5,779 bases of DNA from JBHIER01 sp046760705 [NCBI: bacterium] (GTDB lineage: Bacteria; JBHIER01; G020348925), in assembly GCA_046760705.1 (NCBI GenBank), contig JBHIER010000240.1, positions 1 to 5,779 of the forward strand, in the 5' to 3' direction. Position 1 is the stretch's first letter; each line of letters starts with the position of its first letter. The notes under the pieces were generated by a model. That model had not been told where the DNA came from and did no database searches. It saw only the letters and a program-made list of their open reading frames with translations. This document shows, piece by piece, positions 5,659 through 5,779 of the stretch. A program made the position numbers and the translations under genes.

Positions 5659-5779
5659 AATAAGGAATGACAAGCAGTAAATCCTAGTGCGTTGATTCAT
5701 TAGATGCTTTCGGGAGATGATGTTAACCAAACCGATTATTTGACGAGGCCCGTATCCTCTAACGGTTAGATTTCCTAAG

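Noticed and set aside
5588-5779. Integron attC-like or tRNA-associated attachment site in the last 190 bases (GGTTAGGGC, TCTAACGGTTAGA)
   Set aside because: The core triplets do not fit the RYYYAAC/GTTRRRY consensus in the right order and no integrase gene is present.
1-5779. CRISPR array, insertion sequence or complete novel defence system
   Set aside because: No regularly spaced repeat/spacer pattern, transposase motif, nuclease, helicase or toxin gene was seen on either strand.

Overview
The window looks like chromosomal DNA of a Gram-negative-type bacterium of moderately high GC, probably from the FCB superphylum or one of the candidate phyla near it (the Zixibacteria, KSB1 or Latescibacteria kind). 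This rests on one protein that ends in an 'NPFNPTTTIRY ... LKIYTILGQEIRTL ... GVYFCRL ... KRMVLLR' tail (FlgD-like / type IX secretion sorting type) and on two apparent lipoproteins. The phylum is an inference; there is no rRNA or other marker here.

Layout. Bases 1-119 are intergenic and carry a copy of a widespread short palindromic repeat (33-65). Three plus-strand genes follow closely: a small SPOR-domain lipoprotein (120-641), an M28-family zinc aminopeptidase lipoprotein with PA and PDZ domains (692-2524), and a large secreted protein with four choice-of-anchor-D / ASH-type Ig-like repeats and a C-terminal sorting tail (2524-4680). The second and third overlap by one base (TAATG), and the first two are 50 bases apart, so the three could be one transcript. 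All three products appear to be exported. A shared envelope role is possible but not shown.

A 177-base gap (4681-4857) holds imperfect 28-base direct repeats and an 11-bp stem-loop. Then comes an Asp/Glu-racemase superfamily enzyme (4858-5556), followed by a probable intrinsic terminator (5558-5587). The last ~190 bases contain no convincing gene. They hold a small two-stem potential RNA structure overlapping a 12-base tandem duplication, and a fragment at the very end that weakly resembles the 5' part of a tRNA.

The most unusual signal is an array of imperfect 7-base repeats (4417-4488, exactly 72 nt) inside the sorting tail. It inserts about 24 polar residues between two expected beta-strands without breaking the frame. 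Because 7 is not a multiple of 3, gain or loss of a single unit would truncate the tail. Second is the racemase, where Ala83 replaces the first catalytic Cys/Thr while Cys198 is kept. I saw no complete novel defence, mobile or biosynthetic system.
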